Shown one piece after another: positions 18,892 through 26,938 of a stretch of 64,000 nt of DNA. The notes under the pieces are model-generated. The model saw nothing but the letters and a program-made list of their open reading frames with translations, was not told where the DNA came from and searched no databases. Each line of letters starts with the position of its first letter. The stretch's first letter is position 1. The position numbers and the translations under genes are program-made. Source of the DNA: Hoyosella levis (GTDB lineage: Bacteria > Actinomycetota > Actinomycetes > Mycobacteriales > Mycobacteriaceae); assembly GCF_026008515.1 (NCBI RefSeq), contig NZ_BQYM01000012.1:1-64000 (forward strand). The letters run 5' to 3'.

Positions 18892-21800
18892 GTGGCGACG
18901 CGGGTATTCGCGGACGAGGAGTTGCAGCGCCTGCGGGAGTTCCCGGAGATCAGTCGTGAGGAGTTGTTCCGGTACTTCACGCTGACCCCGGCGGATCTGG
19001 CGTTTGTTGCTCCGCAGGGCAGGGGCCCTGCGGTCCGTCTGGGCCTGGCGGTGGCGTTGTGCACCTTGCCGTGGCTGGGGTTCGTGCCGGACAAGGTGCC
19101 GTCGGCGCCGCCGGTGGCGGTGGCCCGGCTGGCGGATCAGCTGAATATCGATGCAGCGCAGCTTCGTTCGTATGGCAAGCGGGCGCAGACGCGGACCGAG
19201 CATGTGCGGCTGGTGGCCCAGTATCTGGGGTGGCGGCCTGCCGGGGCGATGGAGTTGAAGGAGCTGGATGAGTTTCTGCTGGCGCGGGCGATGGAGCACG
19301 ATTCGCCGACGCTGTTGTTCCGGCTGGCGTGTGAGTACCTGATCTCGGCGCGGGTGATCCGGCCGGGCCCGGAAACGGTGGTCCGCCGGGTCGCGCACGC
19401 TCGCACGCGGGCGCAGCGGGAGACCTACGACCGGTTGGCGCGCGAGTTCACGCCGCAGCGGTGTAAGGAACTGGATGCGTTGCTGGTCGTCGACCCGTCG
19501 ATCGAGATGTCGCGGTTGCGGTGGTTGTCGACCGGCCCGGTGGAGGCGTCGGCGACCGCGGTGAAGGCCGAGGTCGAGAAGCTGGTGTTCCTGCGCAACC
19601 TGGGCGCGGATGAGCTGGACATGTCGGTGCTGCCGGCGGAGCGGCGGCGGTTCCTGGCGACGGTGGGCCGCCGCTTGACGGGCCAAGCCCTCGAACGCCG
19701 GGATCCGCAACGCCGCTACCCGATTCTGCTCACCGTGTTGGCGCAGTCGGCCACCGATGTGCTCGACGAGGTGGTGCAGCTGTTCGATCAGGCGATCTCG
19801 GCCAGGTTGAGCAAGGCCGAACGCCGGATGCGCGACGAGCTGGCCGAGCGCGGTAAGGCCGGAGAGGATCGGCAGGGGTTGCTCGACGACCTGCTGGCGA
19901 TCGTCTGTGACCTGCAGATCCCCGACGAGGAGATCGGCGGCCTGATCCGGGGCGATCGGATCGGATGGGAGCGGTTGCGGGCCGCGGTCGCGCAGGCCAA
20001 GCCTCGGCTGCCGCGCGATCACGGGCACCTGGCCGCTCTGGACAGCTCGTACTCCTACCTGCGGCAGTTCACCCCGCAGGTGCTGTCGACAGTCCGGTTC
20101 GCCGGCGGCACCGCCGCGACCGAGCTGCTGATCGGGGTGCACATGCTGCGGGAGCTGAACGCGACCGGTACCCGCAAGGTGCCCGACGACGCGCCGACCG
20201 GGTTCGTGCCGACGAAGTGGCGCGGCTACCTCGACGAGGCCCGCAAAGCCGGTAACACCACCGCCTATCGGCACTACTGGGAGCTGTGCGTGCTGCTGGG
20301 GCTGCGTGACGGGTTGCGCAGCGGGGATGTGTTCGTGCCGGGGTCGCGCCGCTACGCCGACCCGGCCGCGTACCTGCTGACCCCGCAGGCGTGGGAGCCG
20401 CAGCGTGACGAGTTCTGCCGCCTGGTCGGCAAGTCCGCTGATCCCGCTCGCGCGCTGGCGACCGCCACCGACGAGCTCGACGCCGCTATGGGCGAGTTGG
20501 AGAAGGTGCTCGCCGGCGGCGACGGGCCGGTCCGTCTCGATGAGGCCGGTGACCTGGTGATCTCACCGCTGTCGGCGGAGGATGTGCCCGCGGAGGCGAC
20601 GGCGCTCAAGGCCGAGCTGACGGAGATGCTGCCGTTCGCGCCGATCGTGTCGCTGCTGATCGAGCTGGACAAACGCACCGGCTACCTGGACTGCTTCACC
20701 CACGCCGGCGGCAAACAGGTCCGCAGCCCGGAGCTGAAACGCAACCTCATCGCCGTCCTGCTGGCCTACTCCACCAACCTCGGGCTGACCCGAATGGCCG
20801 AGGCGTCGGGCCTCTCCTACGACATCCTGGCCTGGACCAGCGAATGGTATGTGCGGGAGGAGACGCTGCGGGCGGCGAACCTGACGATCATCGACTACCA
20901 CCAAAGGCTGCCGCTGACCCCGGTCTTCGGCGCCGGCACCCTGTCGTCGAGTGATGGGCAACGGTTCCCGACCCGCGGCAAATCGGTCACCGCCAGAGCG
21001 TTGAGCCGCTATTTCGCGAACGAAGGACTGAGCACGTATACCCATGTCACCGATCAGCACGCCACCTACGGCACCAAGGTCATCGTCGCGACGAGACGCG
21101 AAGCTCACTACGTGCTGGACGAAATCCTCGGCAATGCAACGGATCTGCCGATCACCGAGCATGCGACCGACACGCACGGCGTCACCCTCGTGAACTTCGG
21201 GCTGTTCGACCTGCTCGGATTGCAGCTCTCGCCCCGCATCCGGGACCTGGGCCGGATCACCCTGTATCGGGCGGCGCCTCGGGCCCAGGTGGAGTCCGCG
21301 TTCCCGCACGCCGGGCCGCTGCTGACCCGCAAGCTGAATCTGGATCTCATCGCCGAGCACTACGACGACCTGCTCCGGCTGAGCGGGTCGCTGAAGTTCG
21401 GGCACGCCACCGCATCGCTGCTGGTCGGCAAGCTCTCCGCGTCGGGCCGGCAGAACGCCCTCGCGGCGGCGCTCAAGGAATACGGGGCGCTGCGGCGCAC
21501 GATCTACGCCGCCCGGTACCTGTCCGACCCGGGCTATCGGCGCAAGATCTCCCGACAGCTCAACAAGGGCGAATCCCTGCACGCGCTCCGCCGCGACCTG
21601 CTCTACGCGCACGAAGGCGCCGTGCGCGCGAGGCACCTGGAGGGACAGACCGAACAGGCATGGTGCCTCACGTTGGCGACCAACGCCGTCATCGCCTGGA
21701 CCACAGAGTATTACGGGCTGGCGACCGAACAGATGCGGCGGGCCGGGCGGCGCATCGACGACGAGGTGCTGACGCACATCTCCCCGGCCCACAGCGAGAA

Positions 21801-21903
21801 CATCAACTTCTTCGGCGCCATCGAGGTCGACATCGACGCCGAACTCGCCCAGCTCGGCCCCACCGGGTACCGGCCGCTGCGCGTGCGGGACACCCTGTTC
21901 TGA
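18892..21903 (+). CDS. tnpA: Tn3-family transposase TnpA (copy 2)
   Basis: 1003-aa DDE transposase that acts on the ends at 18744 and 29522. The acidic residues D688 (SSDGQ), D760 (TDTHG) and E894 (GESLH) are spaced like the catalytic triad of Tn3 TnpA. A GTG start with GGAGG upstream begins MATRVFADEEL. It is a close homologue of the copy at 265-3276 but clearly diverged around residues 690-715. It lies convergent with merB, whose stop is 35 bp away. All motifs are intact, so the element may still move. Confidence 0.96.
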   Translation: MATRVFADEELQRLREFPEISREELFRYFTLTPADLAFVAPQGRGPAVRLGLAVALCTLPWLGFVPDKVPSAPPVAVARLADQLNIDAAQLRSYGKRAQTRTEHVRLVAQYLGWRPAGAMELKELDEFLLARAMEHDSPTLLFRLACEYLISARVIRPGPETVVRRVAHARTRAQRETYDRLAREFTPQRCKELDALLVVDPSIEMSRLRWLSTGPVEASATAVKAEVEKLVFLRNLGADELDMSVLPAERRRFLATVGRRLTGQALERRDPQRRYPILLTVLAQSATDVLDEVVQLFDQAISARLSKAERRMRDELAERGKAGEDRQGLLDDLLAIVCDLQIPDEEIGGLIRGDRIGWERLRAAVAQAKPRLPRDHGHLAALDSSYSYLRQFTPQVLSTVRFAGGTAATELLIGVHMLRELNATGTRKVPDDAPTGFVPTKWRGYLDEARKAGNTTAYRHYWELCVLLGLRDGLRSGDVFVPGSRRYADPAAYLLTPQAWEPQRDEFCRLVGKSADPARALATATDELDAAMGELEKVLAGGDGPVRLDEAGDLVISPLSAEDVPAEATALKAELTEMLPFAPIVSLLIELDKRTGYLDCFTHAGGKQVRSPELKRNLIAVLLAYSTNLGLTRMAEASGLSYDILAWTSEWYVREETLRAANLTIIDYHQRLPLTPVFGAGTLSSSDGQRFPTRGKSVTARALSRYFANEGLSTYTHVTDQHATYGTKVIVATRREAHYVLDEILGNATDLPITEHATDTHGVTLVNFGLFDLLGLQLSPRIRDLGRITLYRAAPRAQVESAFPHAGPLLTRKLNLDLIAEHYDDLLRLSGSLKFGHATASLLVGKLSASGRQNALAAALKEYGALRRTIYAARYLSDPGYRRKISRQLNKGESLHALRRDLLYAHEGAVRARHLEGQTEQAWCLTLATNAVIAWTTEYYGLATEQMRRAGRRIDDEVLTHISPAHSENINFFGAIEVDIDAELAQLGPTGYRPLRVRDTLF

Positions 21904-21938
21904 CCCGCAGCGCCGGCCCGGATCGGCGGCGGCGCGAT

Positions 21939-22589
21939 CTAGCAGCAGGCGCTGGTTCCGGTGGTCGTGGTCGGGTCGGTGATCGCGTCGGCGAGGGGGC
22001 GGGCGAGCTGGTGGTAGGCGTCGGTGACCGGCAGCACCGTCATGCCTGGGAATTTCGCCTGCCAGTGGTGGGCGGCGTCGGAGGTGGCGAGGAACATCTG
22101 CGGGTTGCAGCAGGTGGCGCGGAGGTGACCGGGCTGGATCCGGTCGGGGTCGACGAAGGCCACCATCGCGGTGGCCGGTTCCAGGTCGCTGACCCCGGTG
22201 ACGGGGTCGATGGTCAGGCGCACGGTGGTGCCCGTGATCGGGCAGTCGGATTCGATGCAGGCGGGTGCGCCGATGACGGCGGGGAAGATGAGGGTGTCGG
22301 GGGCACACCAGGTGTAGAGCTGGTGGCCACCGACGCTGAACCGGTGCGGGGTCGGGTTGAGGGTCAGGCCCCAGCCGACGATCCGGCCGGCCTCGTCGTA
22401 TTCGACGTCGGCGCCGATCGGCGTCTGCGCGGGGTCGAGGTCGGGCACTCCCGCGGCGGCGGCGAGTTCGGTGACGGTGACCGGGGTGCCGTGGGCGAGC
22501 AGCCGCAGCGCGGCGCGCATCAGCGCCCGGTCCCGGCCGGCGGGCAGGATCTTGGCGAAAACGTCGGCAGTGAGGTTGTCGGTACTCAT
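21939..22589 (-). CDS. merB: Alkylmercury (organomercurial) lyase
   Basis: 216 aa. MerB cleaves the carbon-mercury bond, releasing Hg(II) for MerA. The catalytic Cys and Asp are present in WCAPDTLIFP, and the second catalytic Cys in TCCNPQMF. The protein ends in Cys-Cys. An N-terminal winged-helix-like part (TVTELAAAAGVP) is normal for the family. ATG 22589 has GAGGAG nine bases upstream. It is the last gene of the leftward operon merA-merR-merB. The open frame runs without a stop into the frameshifted merR upstream, which could give the false impression of a MerR-MerB fusion. Confidence 0.95.
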   Translation of the reverse strand: MSTDNLTADVFAKILPAGRDRALMRAALRLLAHGTPVTVTELAAAAGVPDLDPAQTPIGADVEYDEAGRIVGWGLTLNPTPHRFSVGGHQLYTWCAPDTLIFPAVIGAPACIESDCPITGTTVRLTIDPVTGVSDLEPATAMVAFVDPDRIQPGHLRATCCNPQMFLATSDAAHHWQAKFPGMTVLPVTDAYHQLARPLADAITDPTTTTGTSACC

Positions 22590-22659
22590 GGGATCGGACT
22601 CCTCGAGGGCGATCGGACAGTGACGGTGCCGACGGTAGGGTCTGTCCCCGGGGTGAGGG

Positions 22660-23075
22660 TCAAGCCCGTAGCTCGCATCCGCACGGGTCACCGGCCCAGC
22701 ACAGGTCGTCGGTGGCCAGATGCGCACGGTGTGCGGTTTCGAAGGCGTCGATGCGGTCGAGGATCTGCTCGGCATCGGGCGCAGCCGCTGCCGCGACCGC
22801 TGCAGCAGCTCGGCGAGATGGGCGCCGACCGAACGGCCGTGGTCGTCACGGTCGGTGGAGGTTAGCTGGCAGATCTCGGCGATGGTGAGCCCGAGGCCGC
22901 GCAGCTCGCCGATGAACCGCACGCACCACTCCGCGTCGTCGGTGTAGAGGCGGTAGCCGGCCGGGCTGCGGCCCAGGGTGTAGATCAGGCCGAGGTCGGT
23001 GTACTCGCGCAGCGCCTTCACCGGCACCCCGGTGCGGGCCGAGAGGTCCCCGATCGTCATGTGTCCGTTCATCAC
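22660..23075 (-). pseudogene. merR: MerR-family regulator with apparent frameshift
   Basis: The N-terminal winged helix (MTIGDLSARTGVPVKALREY, then GYRLYTDDAEWCVRF and LGLTIAEICQL) is a standard MerR DNA-binding domain. After about residue 95 the frame departs; in a neighbouring frame the expected helix and C-terminus follow (AEQILDRIDAFETAHRAHLA, then DDLCWAGDPCGCELRA and stop at 22660). A single-base change near 22780 would join them. The DPCGC segment contains Cys residues that could bind metal. As written, translation continues into merB. It may be a real mutation, tolerable because a second regulator of ArsR type is present, or a sequencing error. It lies between merA and merB on the same strand. 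Confidence 0.8.
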
Positions 23076-23094
23076 TGCCTCCCGTCCGACGGCG

Positions 23095-24531
23095 TCAGCC
23101 TGCGCAGCAGGACAGTTTGGTGACGTCGGTGGTGAAAGTCTGCGCGGTCAGTTTCAGCGCTTCGGCCATGGTCAGGTACGGCGCCCAGGTGTGGGCGAGC
23201 CGGTCGACGGTCAGACCCGCGGTCATCGCATAGGTGGCGGCGGTGATCAGGTCCCCGGCGCCGTCGCTGAGGGCGTGCACGCCCATGATCCGGCCGGTGC
23301 CGGCTTCGGCGACGATCTTGACCAGGCCGCGGGTGTCCCGGTTGACCAGCGCCCGCGGCACGCTCGACAACCCCAGCACCCGGCACTGGCAGGCCAGCCC
23401 GGCCGCGGCGGCTTGCGCGTCGGTCAGTCCGACCGAGGCGATCGCGGGGCTGGTGAACGTCACGCGCGGCACCGTGGTGTAGTCCAGGACGCGATCGGCA
23501 CCGGCCAGGGCGTTGTCGGCGACCAGGGTGCCCTGCGCGGCGGCCACGTACACGAACTGCGGATCCCCGGCCACGTCCCCGGCCGCCCAGATGCGCGGAT
23601 TGCTGCTGCGCTGGCGGTCGTCGACCACGACCGCGCCCCGCTCGTCGACGGCGACGCCGACCGCATCCAGGCCCAGCCCGGCGGTGTTGGGGCGGCGGCC
23701 GGTGGCCATCAGCACCTGCTCGGCCCGCAGCTCGGTGCTGGCGCCGCCGCCGGTGCGCACGGTCACCACCTTGTGCCCGTCGTCGGCGAGGACCTTCTCG
23801 ACGGTGGCGGCGGTGAGCACGTCGATGCGCTCGTGGGCGAAGACGGCCTCGAGCGCGGCCGAGATTTCCGGTTCCTCACCCGAGGTCAGCCGGCTACGCG
23901 CGATCACCGTGACCTTGCTGCCCAGGCGGGCGAACAGCTGGGCCTGCTCGAGCCCCACATAGCCCGCACCCACCACGATCAGCGACTCCGGCAGCTGCTG
24001 GAGGTCCATGGCGGTGGTCGAGGTCAGATACCCGGCCTCAACGAGGCCGTCGATCGGCGGAGCCCAGGGCGCGGCACCGGTGGCGATCAGATACTGGTCG
24101 GCCTCGATCACCCGTACACCGCCCTCGGCGCGCGCGACCCGCAGCACGGGTGCCTCGGCGCTGCCGTCGAACACCGCGGTGCCGGAGACGATCTCCCACC
24201 CGTAGTCGGCGGCCAGGTCGACATACTTCTCCGCCTGCAGCTGCCCGACCAGCGCGTCCTTGCCCGCGATCAGGGCGGGGAAATCCAGCGGCACCTCGGC
24301 GGGGGTGAGCCCGGGGAACCGGCCCGCCGCCTCGGCGGCGTGGCGGGCCTCGGCGGCGGCCAGCAGCGCCTTCGAGGGCACACACCCGACGTTCACGCAC
24401 GTGCCCCCGACCGTCCCGCGCTCCACCATCACCACCCGTTTGCCGAGGTTGACCGCGGCGATGGCGGCGGCGAACGCCGCCGAGCCGGAACCGATGATCG
24501 CCAGATCGGCGCGGGAATCTGTCAAGGTCAC
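23095..24531 (-). CDS. merA: Mercuric reductase
   Basis: 478-aa flavoprotein that reduces Hg(II) to volatile Hg(0) with NADPH. It shows the FAD motif IIGSGSAAFAAA, redox pair GGTCVNVGCVPSK, NAD(P) motif VVGAGYVGLEQA, FAD motif ATGRRPNTAGL with WAAGDVAGD, and the C-terminal Cys-Cys (KLSCCAG) that delivers Hg(II) to the active site. There is no N-terminal heavy-metal domain (NmerA), as in other short actinobacterial forms. The GTG start at 24531 has AGGAGG well placed. It is the first gene of the leftward operon; the operator region 24532-24653 is shared with the divergent ArsR-type gene. Confidence 0.97.
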   Translation of the reverse strand: MTLTDSRADLAIIGSGSAAFAAAIAAVNLGKRVVMVERGTVGGTCVNVGCVPSKALLAAAEARHAAEAAGRFPGLTPAEVPLDFPALIAGKDALVGQLQAEKYVDLAADYGWEIVSGTAVFDGSAEAPVLRVARAEGGVRVIEADQYLIATGAAPWAPPIDGLVEAGYLTSTTAMDLQQLPESLIVVGAGYVGLEQAQLFARLGSKVTVIARSRLTSGEEPEISAALEAVFAHERIDVLTAATVEKVLADDGHKVVTVRTGGGASTELRAEQVLMATGRRPNTAGLGLDAVGVAVDERGAVVVDDRQRSSNPRIWAAGDVAGDPQFVYVAAAQGTLVADNALAGADRVLDYTTVPRVTFTSPAIASVGLTDAQAAAAGLACQCRVLGLSSVPRALVNRDTRGLVKIVAEAGTGRIMGVHALSDGAGDLITAATYAMTAGLTVDRLAHTWAPYLTMAEALKLTAQTFTTDVTKLSCCAG

Positions 24532-24653
24532 GAGGGTGCCTCCTGGTCGGGCAACCGCTGAACCGACAACGGCTGCTATTCGTGTTGACGAATATCTACC
24601 GGAACCATATTATGCGTTTATCCGAATAGTTCAAGTCTCGTGGAGGCGATCCC
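24532..24653. promoter_or_regulatory. Divergent mer promoter/operator region
   Basis: The 122-bp gap separates merA from the ArsR-type regulator. It contains a perfect inverted repeat TATTCGT-GTTG-ACGAATA at 24577-24594. A weaker similar element (TATGCG followed by CCGAATA) lies at about 24609-24628. The region is AT-richer than its neighbours. Such repeats are typical binding sites of ArsR/SmtB dimers, so the regulator at 24654 probably represses both operons from here. Confidence 0.6.
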
Positions 24654-25040
24654 ATGGCCCGGTCCACCACCGCCACTGTCACCGTGCCCGGTGCCGAGTC
24701 GGCGTGTACGCATCTGGATACGACGGCGAAGTTTTTTCGCGCCCTGTCGGATCCGACCCGGCTCAAGCTCCTCGAATTCATCCTCGCCGGGGAGCGCACC
24801 TCCGCCGACTGCGTCGAACACGCCGGCATCTCGCAGCCCCGGGTGTCGGTACACCTGTCCTGCCTGGCCGACTGCGGGTATGTCCTCGCGCGCCGCGACG
24901 GGAAGAAACTGCGGTACTCCGTGGGTGATCCGCGGGTAGCTGACCTGGTGATGCTGGCGCGGTCGCTGGCGGCCGACAACTCCGCCGCGCTGGGCTGCTG
25001 CCCGCGCATCCCCGCCGCGGACGGTAGTGGGCGGCGATGA
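24654..25040 (+). CDS. ArsR/SmtB-type mercury-responsive repressor
   Basis: 128 aa. The winged helix spans residues ~25-95 (FFRALSDPTRLKLLEFILAG, then SQPRVSVHLSCLADCGYV). Cys residues in ACTH, SADCVEH, LSCLADC and the C-terminal GCCPR could form a thiolate mercury site. In Streptomyces the mercury regulator called MerR is in fact an ArsR-family protein, and this gene fits that pattern. It is the first gene of the rightward operon and overlaps the next gene by ATGA. Release from DNA on Hg(II) binding is the family mode and is inferred here. Confidence 0.88.
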   Translation: MARSTTATVTVPGAESACTHLDTTAKFFRALSDPTRLKLLEFILAGERTSADCVEHAGISQPRVSVHLSCLADCGYVLARRDGKKLRYSVGDPRVADLVMLARSLAADNSAALGCCPRIPAADGSGRR

Positions 25041-25360
25041 ACACACCCGACAACAAGGCGATGAACACACCCGACAACGACTCGGGCGGGTTCGGTGGTC
25101 TGCTCGCAGTGGCCGGTGGCGTGCTGGTGATGGTCGCCTGCTGCGCCGGTCCCGCCCTGATCGCCGGCGGCGTGCTCGCCGGTCTCGGCGGTGTCTTGAC
25201 CAGCCCGTGGCTGCTTGCCGCAGGCGTGCTGGTCGTGGCCGCCGCCGTCGGCTACACCCTGCGGCGCCGCGCCCGTAAGGCCACGGGGTGTTGTCCGCCC
25301 CGACCCGGATCCCCTCGGTCGGCTCCGGCCGACCGCGACCGGACGGAAACCCCGGCATGA
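25037..25360 (+). CDS. Small MerT/MerF-like mercury transport protein
   Basis: 107 aa with two membrane helices. The first carries vicinal cysteines in VACCAGPALIAGG, the hallmark of MerT/MerF-type Hg(II) uptake proteins. A second Cys pair (GCCPP) follows the second helix on the cytoplasmic side and could pass Hg(II) to MerA. The sequence repeats MNTPDN at its start owing to an 18-base direct repeat (25037-25054 and 25061-25078), so two starts are possible. It overlaps the ArsR-type gene and the thioredoxin-like gene, each by ATGA. Confidence 0.75.
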   Translation: MNTPDNKAMNTPDNDSGGFGGLLAVAGGVLVMVACCAGPALIAGGVLAGLGGVLTSPWLLAAGVLVVAAAVGYTLRRRARKATGCCPPRPGSPRSAPADRDRTETPA

Positions 25361-25968
25361 CCGTCTCGAACTCTGACACCCCGATGAGCGGTCGCGAGAC
25401 CGCGCTGACACTCCCTCGCCCCCCGCACGAAAGGCCACTGTCCTCGAATGGCCACTCTGCCACGCTTTCGCCGCCCCGCCCCGCCCTCGCCGCCGCCGCG
25501 CTGGCGCTGTCCGCAGCCCTGGCCCTCACCGGGTGCACCTCGACCGACACGACGGCGCAGGATCCGGTGGCGCCGGTGCAGGTCGACACCGTCACCGGCA
25601 CCTCCATCAGCGTGCCCGGTGACAAGCCGACCGCGTTGTTCTTCTTCTCCGTCGGCTGCGGCGAATGCGTGGGCGGCGCGAAATCGGTGGCGCAGGCGGC
25701 CGGACAACTCGGCGACAAGGCGTCGTTCGTGCTGGTCGACATGGATCCGGGTGAATCCGCGCAGACGGTGGCCGGGTTCCAGGACTTCACCGGCACCCAG
25801 GCGCTGCCCGCCGTGATCGACACCGGCGCCACCCTCACCACACGACTCTCGGTGGCGTCGCTCTCGACGCTGGTCGTGGTCGATCCGGCGGGCAAGGTCA
25901 CCTACCGCGCCACCGACCCGTCCGCCGACCAGATCACCACCGCACTGCGCGACGCGGGAGCGGCGTGA
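25357..25968 (+). CDS. Thioredoxin-fold lipoprotein with CGEC motif
   Basis: 203 aa. After ~45 poorly conserved residues there is a hydrophobic segment ending in the lipobox ALTGC, then a thioredoxin-like domain with FFFSVGCGECVGG; CGEC takes the place of the usual CxxC. Probably an extracytoplasmic thiol protein that binds Hg(II) or exchanges thiols, doing the job of MerP, which is missing from this operon. It overlaps both neighbours by ATGA. The true start may be later than 25357, since the signal peptide begins around residue 35. Confidence 0.7.
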   Translation: MTVSNSDTPMSGRETALTLPRPPHERPLSSNGHSATLSPPRPALAAAALALSAALALTGCTSTDTTAQDPVAPVQVDTVTGTSISVPGDKPTALFFFSVGCGECVGGAKSVAQAAGQLGDKASFVLVDMDPGESAQTVAGFQDFTGTQALPAVIDTGATLTTRLSVASLSTLVVVDPAGKVTYRATDPSADQITTALRDAGAA

Positions 25969-26872
25969 TGGGCGGACTGCTGGCGCTGGCGTTCACCGCC
26001 GGGATGCTCGCCCCGGTCAACCCGTGCGGATTCGCGCTGCTGCCCGCCTGGATCACCCACACCCTCGGCGACACCACCACCGACGCGTTCCCGGTCCGCA
26101 TGGCGCGCGCCCTGCGCGCCGGGACCGCGCTCACCCTCGGATTCGCGGGCACCCTCGCCGCGGCGGGCCTGGCCGTCAGCGCCGGCGCCCGCGCGCTCAT
26201 CGCCGCGGCCCCCGCCTCGGCCTGGCCGTCGGCGCGGCGCTGGCGGTGCTCGGGCTGGTCATGCTCACCGGCCGTGGCCTTGGCCTGCGCCTGCCCCGCC
26301 GCGCTCAGCGCCCGCCCCGCGCATCGATGACCACCACCGGTATGGTGGCCGCCGGTGCCGGCTATGCGGCCGCGTCGCTGTCGTGCACCTTCGGGGTGCT
26401 GCTCGCCGTGATCGCCCAAGCCCAGGCCACCGCCGGATGGGCAGCGCTGCTGGTGGTGTTCGCCGTCTACGCCGCCGGGGCCGCGACGGTCTTGCTGCTG
26501 GTCAGCCTCGCCACCGCCGCGGCGGGCACCGCTGCCACCCGCTACCTCGCGGTGCTCGCCCGCCACGGCACCCGCATCACCGCCGTCGTGCTCGTCGCTA
26601 CCGGCGCCTACCTCGTCTGGTATTGGTGGCCCGCCGCTATCGGCAGTACCGGTGGTGCCGCGATGGGCTCCACCGCCTGGTCCGCCGCGGTGAGCATCTG
26701 GATTCAAAACCACACCGGCACGGTCATCATTCTCGCCGTGGCGGCCGTGGCCGCCACGCTTGCCGCCACCGTCGTTGCCCGCAACACCCGGGCCCGACAC
26801 CGCGACGCCACCCCCGACAACGACTGCTGCGCCCCCGCACCCGCCACAATCGAGGAGAAACACGCGCGCTGA
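25965..26872 (+). pseudogene. CcdA-like membrane protein, frameshifted at a C-run
   Basis: The first frame (from 25965) gives GMLAPVNPCGFALLPAW, the Pro-Cys signature of CcdA/DsbD-type electron carriers. At 26209-26213 there is a run of five C; one more C would connect to the second frame, which continues with LGLAVGAALAVLGLVML, then SLSCTFGVLLAV (second Cys helix) and more helices, ending in CCAPAPATIEEKHAR. Intact, the protein would have about 302 residues, six or more helices and a C-terminal Cys pair. It would pass electrons to the thioredoxin-like lipoprotein made from the overlapping gene. It is either a real phase-variable or inactivating deletion, or a sequencing error. Confidence 0.8.
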
Positions 26873-26938
26873 CCGCGCCGACCGGTCGACTGCCGTACCC
26901 CTTCCAGAGCGATTCGATCGAGGAAAGGCACCGAGCAC

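Noticed and set aside
18796-20274. Minus-strand frame opposite tnpA copy 2
   Set aside because: Antisense shadow with repetitive Arg/Gln/Pro content.
21939-23075. MerR-MerB fusion protein
   Set aside because: The MerR C-terminus continues in a different frame and merB has its own ribosome site and start, so a frameshift explains the joined frame.
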